Part shown: piece after piece, positions 34,370-42,513 of the stretch
Layout of the letters: each line of letters starts with the position of its first letter
Numbering within the stretch: the stretch's first letter is position 1
Assembly (NCBI RefSeq): GCF_016864575.1
Contig: NZ_CP044127.1
Location: 186,001 to 250,000 of the forward strand
Length of the DNA stretch: 64,000 bases
Source: Rhizobium sp. BG4
GTDB taxonomy: Bacteria > Pseudomonadota > Alphaproteobacteria > Rhizobiales > Rhizobiaceae
Direction: 5' to 3'
The notes under the pieces: generated by a model
Seen by the model: only the letters and a program-made list of their open reading frames with translations
What the model was told of the DNA's origin: nothing
Databases searched by the model: none
Position numbers and translations under genes: made by a program

Positions 34370-35899
34370 CTATCCGAGTGAGATTTCCGCGATAAAGACC
34401 GTTCCGCCGGCCTGCTCATAGCGATATTCCCCGCTCATCTGCGAAACAAATGACTTGATCAGCCGGGTTCCCATCCCTGACCTGGCGCCTGCCGGCACAT
34501 AGCCGATTCCGTCATCGCTCACCTCCAGTCTGACCCGCCCGGTAGACAGTTTTTGAAGCCGAACCTCGATGCGGCCATCTTGGCGCGTGTCGAAAGCATA
34601 CTTCATTGCATTGGTCAGGAGTTCGTTAAGGAGAAGCGCGAACGGTGTTGCCTTGTCCGCATCGATCTCGATATCGTCGATCTCGAAATTAAGTGCTATG
34701 TCGCGATCATGGAGGTCAACGAGGGTTCTGACGAGGTTTGGTATGAAATCGCGTGCTTGGACACTTCGAAACTGGTCGAAGCCATACATCTGCTCATGGA
34801 CAGCTGACATGGCAATGATACGCTCGTGCAGCCGTTGGACTGTCTCCTGCTTGAGGCCCTGAAGCCGGATCAAAGCCATCACGGTCTGGAGATTGTTCTT
34901 CACCCGGTGGTGAATCTCGCGCATCAGCACCTTGTTGGTGCGCACTGCCTGTGCGAGCTCGGTGGTGCGTTGTGCTTCGGCCTTGGCGAGACTGAGGATC
35001 TTCAAGGCGCCGGTCGTGGCTGCGGCAAGCGCAAGCAGAAGAACGGTCGCCGCTGTCAGGACGTCACGCCAGAACGGCCACATGATGGCTGACACTTCTG
35101 CCGAGGCGATTGCCACGAAGGGCGTGCGCTCGACGATCCGGTAGCCGACGAGCCTGGTGACACCGTCGACGGGCGATGCCGATATGTAGGTGCCCGCCGT
35201 TGCCTTTCGCATATAGTCTGTAAACAGCACATAGTTACCGAGATCGACCGGATCCTTTGCTTCGGGATGCCTGGCGATCAGCTTCCCGTCACGTCGGATG
35301 AAACTGACCGTTGAACCTTTTCCGAGGGATGCGGCATCCCATATCGCCCTCAGCATCCCGGCATCGAAGGCAAGCACGGCAACTCCTGCGAAAATTCGGT
35401 TACGCTCGATCCTTGTTGCCGACAGGAACACATGACGGTTCGTGCCTCGAAGCATTGTCAAAGCGGAAGTGTAATCCTCCGCCCCATTCGACAATCGCTT
35501 GAAGAAAAGCTGATCGGCGATGTCGGAAGGGCTGTTCTCGCGATCGTTGGAGTAAATCACGTGGCCGTCGGGCGCAATGACGTATGCCGTTGCGGTGACA
35601 GGCAATCCGGCTGTCGCCTGGTTGAGATGCTTGATGCCGGTAGCGTCGAGCGGCTGGGAAGCGTCACCCACCGCATCGGCCATGCGATAGAGCGTCTGGC
35701 GAGCGAGCGAATTGATCCAGATCGCGTTTGCAGCGACGATCTTGGTTGTCGCCGTGACCTGTTCTTCACCGCGTGTGACGGCCGACCAGTAGCTCGAATG
35801 GAGCCACAAGGAAAGGACGACCGCCAATCCGCAGAACATCGCCGCAATCGCGCCGACCGCTGCCTTTCCAACTATCGTGGAATCGCGTTGGGTTCGCAT
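34370..35899 (-). CDS. Cache-domain HisKA_2 histidine kinase
   Basis: Membrane kinase of 509 residues. TM1 at about 14-36, a double-Cache-like periplasmic domain (AYVIAPDGHVIYSNDRENSP, FIRRDGKLIARHPE) to about 280, TM2 at about 285-305, then HisKA_2 with VLMREIHHRVKNNLQTVMAL (HRxxN) and HATPase_c with LLNELLTNAMKYAF and GMGTRLIKSF. HRxxN kinases in alphaproteobacteria often feed PhyR and the EcfG pathway. No cognate regulator is adjacent except the single-domain receiver at 33577. No EcfG-type site upstream, as expected for a sensor. Confidence 0.92.
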   Translation of the reverse strand: MRTQRDSTIVGKAAVGAIAAMFCGLAVVLSLWLHSSYWSAVTRGEEQVTATTKIVAANAIWINSLARQTLYRMADAVGDASQPLDATGIKHLNQATAGLPVTATAYVIAPDGHVIYSNDRENSPSDIADQLFFKRLSNGAEDYTSALTMLRGTNRHVFLSATRIERNRIFAGVAVLAFDAGMLRAIWDAASLGKGSTVSFIRRDGKLIARHPEAKDPVDLGNYVLFTDYMRKATAGTYISASPVDGVTRLVGYRIVERTPFVAIASAEVSAIMWPFWRDVLTAATVLLLALAAATTGALKILSLAKAEAQRTTELAQAVRTNKVLMREIHHRVKNNLQTVMALIRLQGLKQETVQRLHERIIAMSAVHEQMYGFDQFRSVQARDFIPNLVRTLVDLHDRDIALNFEIDDIEIDADKATPFALLLNELLTNAMKYAFDTRQDGRIEVRLQKLSTGRVRLEVSDDGIGYVPAGARSGMGTRLIKSFVSQMSGEYRYEQAGGTVFIAEISLG

Positions 35900-36054
35900 T
35901 CAATCCCCGCCGAACGGTAGATTTCATTTCTCTGATAGCAGGCTATAGGAGTCAATGTCTGCCAGAAGACAAACACGCGAAAGGCTGCGATTGATCGGCC
36001 GGACGGGCACTGGAAGGCGAACGGTCCTGGTCGATTGCCCTCCTGACAGTCGGG

Positions 36055-36315
36055 TCAGCGCCGTGTCGTAATCCGGCGAAGGGCGCGTTCAGCCTGAGCG
36101 ATCGCCTCCTCTATACTGGCCGAGGTCCCAGTCGGCGGCAAGGTGCCAACGCCGTGACCAACGCTCAGACGCCAACCCCACGGAGCCTTGCTGGTCAGGT
36201 TGCTGCCGTCGCAGGCCAGAACCCCGATATACGTACCCTCGTGCGCGAGGTTGAAGACATTTGGATCATCCGAGGGCACAACTTCCAGACCCGGTGTCAG
36301 CGCGGTCTCGCTCAT
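36055..36315 (-). CDS. hypothetical protein, 86 residues
   Basis: ATG at 36315 with AAAGGAG upstream. The sequence suggests a small beta-rich fold (NVFNLAHEGTYIGVLACDG, PWGWRLSVGHGVGTLPPTG) and a C-terminal helix (IEEAIAQAERALRRI). No family recognised. A near-consensus EcfG promoter (36345-36369) lies 30 bases upstream. Divergent from the Crp-like gene. Confidence 0.65.
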   Translation of the reverse strand: MSETALTPGLEVVPSDDPNVFNLAHEGTYIGVLACDGSNLTSKAPWGWRLSVGHGVGTLPPTGTSASIEEAIAQAERALRRITTRR

Positions 36316-36344
36316 CTGCCGAACTCCTTTCAGGAAAATTGCCG

Positions 36345-36369
36345 AACAGTTTCCAAGGTAGAAAGTTCC
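36345..36369 (-). promoter_or_regulatory. EcfG-type promoter, near consensus
   Basis: Minus strand GGAAC (36369-36365), 16 bases, TGTT (36348-36345). Confidence 0.45.
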
Positions 36370-36373
36370 GGCC

Positions 36374-37174
36374 TTGGTGAGTTCGCCGCGCTGGAACTCG
36401 CGCTTTGCGCCGACGTTCGGGAGGCAAAGGGAGATCGGCCAATGGACACATCCACCGAGGCAGTCGAACGCAACGGACCTGCTTTCTGTTATCGCAAAAG
36501 ACGCGATGTCTGCGCTACGGCCTCTTCTTGAACCTGTCGTCCTTGCAAAGAATACGATGCTCTCGACCAGTGGGAAGGTTCCGGAATTCTGTTACTTTCT
36601 GGAGGGTGGTATAGCCTCGATCATCATGACGACGTCGGAGGGCCGGTCTTGCGAGGTGGGCATTGTCGGACGGGAGGGGGCAGCGCCAATCGCTGGATTG
36701 CCCACGGGGCAAAGCGCGCCGTTCGATGCCGTCATGCAAGTCGAGGGATATGGCCTGCGGGCCCGCACAAAGAATTTCCGGCCCGTCCTGCTAGTCCACC
36801 CGGCAGTAAGCGAGATCATGTACCGGTATGCCCAGAGCTTCCTGGTGCAGACAGCTTCGACGGCCTTGGCAAACGCCAACTGCTCCGTCGAAGAGCGCCT
36901 GGCGCGCTGGATATTGATGTGCCACGACCGCATCGACGGCGACCGTGTATCCCTCACACACGAATTCCTCTCACTCATGCTGGCTGTTCGCCGTCCAAGC
37001 GTGACGACGGCGCTTCATGTGCTTGAGGGCCGGCGATCGATCCATTCGGAACGCAGTCTCGTCGTGGTGAGGGATCGCCGCGGACTGGAACAATTCTGCC
37101 AGGGCTGCTACGGGCAGGCAGAAAGCGCCTATCGCGATCTTGTCGCAACGCTGCGCCCCAATGCTCCCAGCTAG
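36374..37174 (+). CDS. Crp/Fnr-family regulator with displaced N-terminus
   Basis: The cNMP-binding-like domain (DAMSALRPLLEPVVLAKNTM, VGREGAAPIAGLP) is followed by a winged helix (RLARWILMCHDRID, MLAVRRPSVTTALHVLEG). Paralogue of the gene at 22846. In this frame the only starts (TTG 36374, GTG 36377) lack a good ribosome site. ATG at 36442, with AAAGGGAG eight bases before it, starts MDTSTEAVERN in another frame, and removing one G at 36475-36476 joins it to DLLSVIAKDAM, which aligns with the paralogue. So a one-base insertion near codon 12 is likely. Stop shares CTAG with the sigma-factor gene. Confidence 0.8.
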   Translation: MVSSPRWNSRFAPTFGRQREIGQWTHPPRQSNATDLLSVIAKDAMSALRPLLEPVVLAKNTMLSTSGKVPEFCYFLEGGIASIIMTTSEGRSCEVGIVGREGAAPIAGLPTGQSAPFDAVMQVEGYGLRARTKNFRPVLLVHPAVSEIMYRYAQSFLVQTASTALANANCSVEERLARWILMCHDRIDGDRVSLTHEFLSLMLAVRRPSVTTALHVLEGRRSIHSERSLVVVRDRRGLEQFCQGCYGQAESAYRDLVATLRPNAPS

Positions 37175-37686
37175 GGCGTCCCACTCTTCAACTCGCCAAG
37201 GTCTTGCGCAATCCGCTCTCTTGCTCGGTTGACGCGGCTTTTGATCGTTCCGGTTGGACAATCGAAGTGCTCACTGGCCGCTTCATAGGAGTGGCCTTCG
37301 ATGAACACGAACTCGAATGCCGATCGATAGGGTTCGGGCAGTTGGCCGCAGGCACGCTCGAGTTCATGGCCTCGCACGCGCCACTCCTGCTCGGGTGGGA
37401 CGCTGCCACGTGAGGAGGCGCAATCTTCGGCGCCAAGAATCTCCCGCTTCCCGACACGAAACTTCGAGCAGAAAGTGTTTCGCATGATGGTAAAGAGCCA
37501 CGACTTCAGCCTTGTGCCCTCTTGAAAGCGGTCAATGTGTGATAGCGCCTTGACCACCGTTTCCTGGACGAGGTCGTCCGCCTCGGTCGGATTGCGATGA
37601 AAAGTCCTCGCAAAAGCGCGCAGAGCCGGCAACAGAAGGACCAGCTCGTGCTCTATGTTCGACTGTCGATTGATTTTAAGGGCCAT
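37171..37686 (-). CDS. EcfG-like (ECF15) RNA polymerase sigma factor
   Basis: 171 residues. Sigma-2: LRAFARTFHRNPTEADDLVQ, then ETVVKALSHIDRFQEGTRLK and SWLFTIMRNTF. Sigma-4: LPEPYRSAFEFVFIEGHSYE, then AASEHFDCPTGTIKSRVNRA. These closely follow the alphaproteobacterial EcfG group, which reads GGAAC-N16/17-CGTT promoters and is held by the anti-sigma factor NepR until PhyR is phosphorylated. Neither nepR nor phyR is in the window, so this is probably an additional EcfG paralogue. GGGAGG lies before the ATG. Upstream are an EcfG-like promoter (autoregulation) and a GGTACG palindrome. Confidence 0.92.
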   Translation of the reverse strand: MALKINRQSNIEHELVLLLPALRAFARTFHRNPTEADDLVQETVVKALSHIDRFQEGTRLKSWLFTIMRNTFCSKFRVGKREILGAEDCASSRGSVPPEQEWRVRGHELERACGQLPEPYRSAFEFVFIEGHSYEAASEHFDCPTGTIKSRVNRARERIAQDLGELKSGTP

Positions 37687-37707
37687 TGTGCACCTCCCTG
37701 CCTCATC

Positions 37708-37732
37708 AAAGCTCAGAAGGTACCTTTGTTCC
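37708..37732 (-). promoter_or_regulatory. EcfG-type promoter candidate of the sigma-factor gene
   Basis: Minus strand GGAAC (37732-37728), 16 bases, CTTT (37711-37708), 22 bases before the start codon. The -35 is exact and the -10 deviates. Autoregulation is usual for EcfG. Confidence 0.45.
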
Positions 37733-37747
37733 GGGTGAAAAGGGCAA

Positions 37748-37763
37748 GGTACGCAACCGTACC
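37748..37763. promoter_or_regulatory. palindrome GGTACG-N4-CGTACC, copy 3
   Basis: GGTACG CAAC CGTACC, extended by one pair (A/T). Its centre lies about 55 bases upstream of the start expected from the EcfG-type promoter of the sigma-factor gene, a usual activator position. Confidence 0.6.
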
Positions 37764-37776
37764 TAGGGATCGGTGC

Positions 37777-38169
37777 CTAATGGTCACCTCTCGCGGTGCC
37801 GAAAAGCGCGACAGCAATGGCGCCGAGTTCCGTCGGCTTTTCGCAAAGATGATATCCCACGTAGCGGTCGGGAATCTGGCTGCGGATATAAGCGGTCGCG
37901 AACACAAACGGTATTCCCATTGTCTGAAGCCGTTCGGCAATCGGAAAAACCGTCTCACCGTCAAGCCGGATGTCCAGGATCGCGCCGTCGATGGCACGCG
38001 TGTCGATTAATACCATGCCGGCTTCGACAGAAGGCGCCGGGCCGACCACGCACGCTCCCGCCCACTCGAGTGCCTGCCGCACATCGTCGGCGACGAAATA
38101 TTCGTCTTCAACGATCAGGATATTCTTCCCAGTGAGCAGGCTAAGCTTCTGATCCACATTACCCTCCAT
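37777..38169 (-). CDS. single-domain response regulator with FATAY motif
   Basis: Receiver of about 130 residues: KNILIVEDEYFVADDVRQAL, acceptor Asp in DGAILDIRLDGET, and GIPFVFATAYI before Lys in HLCEKPTELG. FATAY is close to the FATG-x-Y motif of the FATGUY single-domain regulators that act in the alphaproteobacterial general stress response. The start is unclear: ATG 38169, or GTG 38157 with GGAGGG before it; the frame extends to 38229. It lies about 90 bases upstream of the sigma-factor gene on the same strand, which supports a role in the same pathway. Confidence 0.9.
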   Translation of the reverse strand: MEGNVDQKLSLLTGKNILIVEDEYFVADDVRQALEWAGACVVGPAPSVEAGMVLIDTRAIDGAILDIRLDGETVFPIAERLQTMGIPFVFATAYIRSQIPDRYVGYHLCEKPTELGAIAVALFGTARGDH

Positions 38170-38321
38170 GCCGAGCGAGGCACCGCCTCCGCGCGTCAGC
38201 GTCACTGTCCTTCCTGTACGTCGCTCCACGAGAACTGGATCGCCCGGCCTTTTGTCAGCCCATTCAATCTGAGGCAGCTTTCGTAGTGGGCTTCGACCAG
38301 TGCAACAGCATCCGATTCTCG

Positions 38322-38510
38322 TTAAGCTGCCCCGACGTGCGGTTTAATGATCATCTTGATCCGTGGGTCAAGCCCGCCTTCCCATCGCCATTGCCGCGGG
38401 CCGCCACCCACCTCAAAGATAACCCGCCCAAAACGGACGTTGCCGTCGAAGCCATCCAGGGATCCGGTGCCTGTCCTGCGCCATTCATATTTCGATCGAA
38501 AGGGTTCCAT
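38322..38510 (-). CDS. hypothetical protein, about 62 residues
   Basis: Probable start ATG 38510 (others at 38528, 38567 and 38657). The product is rich in Trp, Gly and Arg: KYEWRRTGTGSLDGFDGNVR, FGRVIFEVGGGPRQWRWEGG. It looks like a small beta-sheet protein of a type I believe is conserved in rhizobia, without a family name. No clear ribosome site. The EcfG promoter at 38588-38612 points the other way, which argues against the longest start. Confidence 0.45.
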   Translation of the reverse strand: MEPFRSKYEWRRTGTGSLDGFDGNVRFGRVIFEVGGGPRQWRWEGGLDPRIKMIIKPHVGAA

Positions 38511-38587
38511 CGCGTGGCTGTATCCCATGTCGCTTCGTCGAACTACCGAGGCCGCCAGCAGTTCCATGGACGACAGCCCGGATGTTG

Positions 38588-38612
38588 GGAACCAGGCTGG
38601 TATTTCCACGTT
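38588..38612 (+). promoter_or_regulatory. EcfG/RpoE2-type promoter, exact consensus
   Basis: GGAAC (38588-38592), 16 bases, CGTT (38609-38612), 31 bases before the 52-residue membrane protein. Confidence 0.65.
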
Positions 38613-38643
38613 TGAAGCATCATCCCGATACCGAGGCGTTCCA

Positions 38644-38802
38644 ATGACATGGATCATTTTGATAGCACTGCTGCTGATTGCCGCTGTTGCCGGACGAACA
38701 TTATTGTACGTTGCCCTTGGGTATGCTGACTACCTTATCGAGCAAAGACGGCAGAAGGGTCTTATCCGGCGCGCCATGCGGCGACGGGATGGCCGAAATT
38801 GA
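38644..38802 (+). CDS. small membrane protein, 52 residues
   Basis: ATG at 38644. Residues 3-28 (WIILIALLLIAAVAGRTLLY) form one membrane segment, followed by a strongly basic tail (LIEQRRQKGLIRRAMRRRDG) expected to stay in the cytoplasm. No clear Shine-Dalgarno, but an exact EcfG promoter places the transcript start about 25 bases upstream. No family recognised; a stress-induced membrane microprotein is likely. Confidence 0.6.
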   Translation: MTWIILIALLLIAAVAGRTLLYVALGYADYLIEQRRQKGLIRRAMRRRDGRN

Positions 38803-38811
38803 ACAGCAGTC

Positions 38812-39015
38812 TTAAACCGGGGCGTTGTCCGGCTCGATCATGTCTTCATTGCGCTCAAGAAACGCCTGCGCCTGATTAATGGCGGCCGTAATTTGATCCA
38901 GTTCGGCAAGATCTGCATCGCGGACAATGCTGGCGAGCTCCCGGCAGAACCGGATCAATTGTCCAATGCTCTCGGCATCGGCGCGGGTCAATCTTACCGT
39001 TCGAGGCTGGTTCAT
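38812..39015 (-). CDS. hypothetical protein, 67 residues
   Basis: ATG at 39015 with AAGG about eleven bases upstream; a TTG two codons earlier is also possible. Helical product: LTRADAESIGQLIRFCRELA, LDQITAAINQAQAFLERNED. It looks like a two-helix hairpin. No family recognised. Convergent with the small membrane gene (10 bases between stops). No EcfG motif seen. Confidence 0.55.
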   Translation of the reverse strand: MNQPRTVRLTRADAESIGQLIRFCRELASIVRDADLAELDQITAAINQAQAFLERNEDMIEPDNAPV

Positions 39016-39021
39016 CGACAA

Positions 39022-39571
39022 ATCGCCTTATCTTTCACTTCGCTGGCTTTTCCGTATGTGCGTGCCAGTCAGATAGTCTGCAGCGAAGCTTCCCTTTTGG
39101 AGAATCATGCTGGCTCCCGCGCGATAGAAAGCAAACGATAATTTTCCGATTTTGTTCAAGCGGAGATCGGTCCGATTTCGCTTCGCATAAGATCGAACGC
39201 CCTCTCTCTCGCAAAGTTCGATGGCTTTTAAGCTCTCGACGATGAGACAGGTCCGGGTGGTCTACAAAGTGCGGATAGCGGGCGAGCCCGTCCAGTCCCA
39301 TGCTGATGGATCTTCAGTTTCGAGAGTGCGCGCCGTGGCGCTGTCGGTGCCGAGGCACCGTCCCACAGACCGGACATTCCCAAATCTCGAAGTACCGATG
39401 ACGAAAACTGTTGCAGCATTGCTACGCCGCTTCCAGACAACTTCAGCTTCGACTAGTAGATATGGTCCTTATGACCGGAATCGTACACAGCCTTGCCGGA
39501 TGAACGGGTTGGACTAAATCATAGCTGTTATCCAAACCTCCATAGCGCAAAGTGATTTTGGGACTGCCAGC
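39022..39571. other. 550-base region without a supported gene
   Basis: No credible ORF on either strand. A hairpin CGGTGCC-GA-GGCACCG lies near 39347, and a 39-codon ORF at 39400 begins MTKTVAALLRR without a ribosome site. It separates the small ORF from the PAS kinase and may hold that kinase's promoter, which I could not identify. Confidence 0.4.
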
Positions 39572-41515
39572 ATGACAGATCTTGAGGGGAGCGACCTGGA
39601 CGGCCGATATAGGCTGCTCGTCGATGCTATCACCGACTACGCCATCTATATGCTTGACCCGCAAGGACGGGTAAACAGTTGGAGCATGGGCGCCAAGCGC
39701 CTTAAGGGATACGAGGAGGACGAAATCCTCGGTGAACACTTTTCGCGCTTCTATACGCCGGAAGACCGGGCATCCGGCGTTCCCGCAACCGCACTGGAGA
39801 CGGCAGCCACAACCGGCCGCTTCGAGGCAGAGGGCTTCAGGCTCAGAAAGAACGGGGAGCGTTTCCCAGCCCATGTCGTGATCGATGCGATCCGCGATAG
39901 TCGCGGATTGCTCCTCGGCTTTGCCAAAATCACCAGGGATCTTTCTGAGCGCAAGAAGGCCGAACAGATTCTCAAGCGTCAGGAAGAGCAGTTCCGCATG
40001 CTCGTTCAGGGTGTCACGGATTACGCGATATATCTGCTCGATCCCGATGGCCAGGTTTCCAGCTGGAACGCTGGCGCTCAGCGCATCAAGGGCTTTCTGC
40101 CCGACGAAATCATCGGGCAGCATTTCTCACGCTTTTACACCGACGAGGACAAGGCAGCGGGTCTGCCTTCTATAGCCCTTGAAACAGCCGCGCGCGAAGG
40201 CCGTTTTGAGAAGGAAGGCTGGAGGATCAGAAAGGACGGCAGCCGCTTCTGGGCAAATGTCATAATAGATGCCATACATGCCGATGACGGCAGCCTTGTC
40301 GGCTTTGCGAAGATCACCCGCGATATTACCGAGAAGCGGCAGGCCGAAGAAGCGTTGGTCCGTGCACAGCAGGAGCTATTTCAGGCGCAGAAGATGGAGG
40401 CGGTCGGTCAGCTGACCGGCGGGGTCGCGCACGACTTCAACAATCTGCTGATGGCAATCCTTGGCAGCCTTGAGATCGCCCGCAAACGAACCCTGGCCGG
40501 GGAAGGCGTCCTCGATTTGATTGACAACGCCATCGTCGGCGCGCGAAGGGGCGCGTCTCTCACGAAGCGGCTGCTGGCATTCTCCCGCAAGCAGGACCTC
40601 AAACTTGAACCGGTCAAGGTCGCTGATCTTGTAAGCGGAATGACGGAACTGATGGAACGCTCGATCGGTCCGGCGATCGAGATCGTGAGCCGATTTGAGC
40701 CTGACCTGCCGGCAGTTCTGTCGGATGCAAATCAGCTTGAAAACGCTCTCCTGAATCTGGTCGTCAATGCGCGTGATGCCATGCCCGATGGTGGCACGAT
40801 CACGATTAGCGCCGGGAGCCAAAGCCTCACAGGTACCAACAGCCAGGGACTGCCATCGGGACACTATGTCTGTCTTTCGGTCGCCGATCAAGGAGGCGGC
40901 ATGGATGACGAGACCCTGGAGCTTGCCACGACGCCCTTTTTCACAACCAAGGGAATTGGCAAAGGTACTGGACTGGGTTTGCCCATGGTCCAGGGCCTTA
41001 TGGCCCAGGCAGGCGGGGCCCTTCATCTGAAGTCGGCGCCGGGCCTTGGTTGCACGGCGCAACTGTGGTTGCCAGTCGCGGCTGATCTGACCGAGCCGGC
41101 GTCCCATCTGCCAAGCGAACCGCTTGTCCAATCACCGTCGCAATTGACTGTTCTTGCCGTCGATGACGATGCTCTCGTCTTGATGAACACTATTCTGATG
41201 CTGGAAGATCTGGGCCACGAGGCCATACAGGCAGAATCAGCGGGGCAGGTGCTCGAGTTGCTCAAGGAAGGGTTCATTCCGGACGTCATCCTGACCGATC
41301 ATGCCATGCCAAATATGACAGGGGCGGAGCTGATCCGAACAGTCGGCCTTTCGCACCCGTCCGTGGCGCTGGTTCTTGCCACAGGCTATGCGGAGCTGCC
41401 CGACGGCACGGCGCCACACGTCGTGAAGCTCTCGAAACCATTCACGCAGGCACAGCTGAGTGTCGCGCTGGCAGCTGCCAGACCTGCCGCCCTGCTTGAT
41501 CGAATTGGAGAATGA
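39572..41515 (+). CDS. double-PAS hybrid histidine kinase
   Basis: Cytoplasmic kinase of 647 residues. Two near-identical PAS domains (about 10-130 and 140-260) share DYAIYMLDPQGRV / DYAIYLLDPDGQV, HFSRFYT and ITRDLSERK / ITRDITEKR. HisKA has QLTGGVAHDFNNLLMAI; HATPase_c has LLNLVVNARDAMPDGG and GTGLGLPMVQG. A C-terminal receiver shows VLAVDDDALVLMNTILMLED, acceptor Asp in DVILTDHAMPNMTG and Lys in VVKLSKPFTQ. No membrane segment. The PAS type matches bacterial heme or flavin sensors only loosely, so the ligand is unknown. Stand-alone gene. Confidence 0.94.
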   Translation: MTDLEGSDLDGRYRLLVDAITDYAIYMLDPQGRVNSWSMGAKRLKGYEEDEILGEHFSRFYTPEDRASGVPATALETAATTGRFEAEGFRLRKNGERFPAHVVIDAIRDSRGLLLGFAKITRDLSERKKAEQILKRQEEQFRMLVQGVTDYAIYLLDPDGQVSSWNAGAQRIKGFLPDEIIGQHFSRFYTDEDKAAGLPSIALETAAREGRFEKEGWRIRKDGSRFWANVIIDAIHADDGSLVGFAKITRDITEKRQAEEALVRAQQELFQAQKMEAVGQLTGGVAHDFNNLLMAILGSLEIARKRTLAGEGVLDLIDNAIVGARRGASLTKRLLAFSRKQDLKLEPVKVADLVSGMTELMERSIGPAIEIVSRFEPDLPAVLSDANQLENALLNLVVNARDAMPDGGTITISAGSQSLTGTNSQGLPSGHYVCLSVADQGGGMDDETLELATTPFFTTKGIGKGTGLGLPMVQGLMAQAGGALHLKSAPGLGCTAQLWLPVAADLTEPASHLPSEPLVQSPSQLTVLAVDDDALVLMNTILMLEDLGHEAIQAESAGQVLELLKEGFIPDVILTDHAMPNMTGAELIRTVGLSHPSVALVLATGYAELPDGTAPHVVKLSKPFTQAQLSVALAAARPAALLDRIGE

Positions 41516-41738
41516 AGGTTCTTCAGCCCCGTTTGCGTACATTCTATTTGTCGCTCTTTTGACCGGTCACTCCGTACTGATCTGCCAGCCGCTGCGCGAA
41601 GATGCGGTGGAACCCAGTGACGAGAGCCTGCCTGCCCGACAAGGGATCCGCTCGAGCGGGTTGTTATCTTTTGGCATCCGGAATCTTTTGGCTCAGTGTG
41701 CAAGCTTTGATGTTGCCGTGCAAACCGGTTTACAAGCT

Positions 41739-41993
41739 TCATGCGCGTTGATCCCATCTTTCGTCCCACTCGACACCTTCCGTAAGCTCGATCAATATTG
41801 GCATCGCCGAGATGATTACCGGCGATCTCAGGACAACGGGCGGTTCCGTCTCCTCGCCAGAAAGACCATGTCCTCGTCTTCCGAACCTTGATGTTTCGAA
41901 TGAATCCGCGGATTTGGTGACTTGAACGGTAAGTTTGACGATTAAGTCACCCTTGCGCTCGCATCCGGCCTCCAATGTCAGGTAGTTCGTCAT
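41739..41993 (-). CDS. hypothetical protein, 84 residues
   Basis: ATG at 41993 with AAGGGG seven bases upstream. The sequence MTNYLTLEAGCERKGDLIVK then LTVQVTKSADSFETSR looks beta-rich at the N-terminus and acidic at the end. No family recognised. The longer frame to 42077 lacks a ribosome site. No convincing promoter motif. Confidence 0.42.
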   Translation of the reverse strand: MTNYLTLEAGCERKGDLIVKLTVQVTKSADSFETSRFGRRGHGLSGEETEPPVVLRSPVIISAMPILIELTEGVEWDERWDQRA

Positions 41994-42182
41994 TTGCAGC
42001 CCCTTGAATAGTTGCTCAATCGAACCAGGCGGAAAGTTGTTCCTGCCCACCTGTGGCCAGCTGTTGCAAATCAGCAATGACCGCCGCTAGAATCAATCGA
42101 CCATCGTCCGCCCCGCTATCGATGCCGTTGCGTCGAATCGGATTCTGATCCCAGTTAGGGTCGGGGTGACGGTGGAACGAAG

Positions 42183-42473
42183 ATGGCATTCAGGGTGATC
42201 GAGGGTGGCCTCGCGGCCAATGGGTGGGTGAATGGAGACAATGCCGCTCAGGTTGATGTAGCGCAGGTCAGAAGAGAGGGCGCGCGTCGGCTGCGAGATT
42301 CGGGCTATGATCGGCTGGAGGCACGGCGGCGCATTACCGGTATTGCGGTGCCGCGTTCTGTTGATCACTTTCGAATGCAAATTGAATTTGTGGTAGGCGC
42401 CTTATCACGCCTCGACCCAATTCCAGCGGATTTCCGGAACGACTGCTACTGGCCGATACTTGACAATGCCTGA
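42183..42473 (+). CDS. hypothetical protein, 96 residues
   Basis: ATG at 42183 with GGTGGA upstream. The sequence looks folded and conserved: MAFRVIEGGLAANGWVNGDN, VDVAQVRREGARRLRDSGYD, RRITGIAVPRSVDHFRMQIE and an aromatic end (NDCYWPILDNA). No family recognised. A 12-bp hairpin separates it from the convergent DUF892 gene. Confidence 0.5.
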   Translation: MAFRVIEGGLAANGWVNGDNAAQVDVAQVRREGARRLRDSGYDRLEARRRITGIAVPRSVDHFRMQIEFVVGALSRLDPIPADFRNDCYWPILDNA

Positions 42474-42478
42474 GGTGT

Positions 42479-42507
42479 GAAGCGCTGCGACCGTGCCGCA
42501 GCGCTTC
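42479..42507. terminator. hairpin between convergent genes
   Basis: Stem GAAGCGCTGCG / CGCAGCGCTTC (11 bp, 12 with the flanking T/A), loop ACCGTGC. It lies six bases from each neighbouring stop region and could end both transcripts. No T-run. Confidence 0.6.
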
Positions 42508-42513
42508 AAGATG

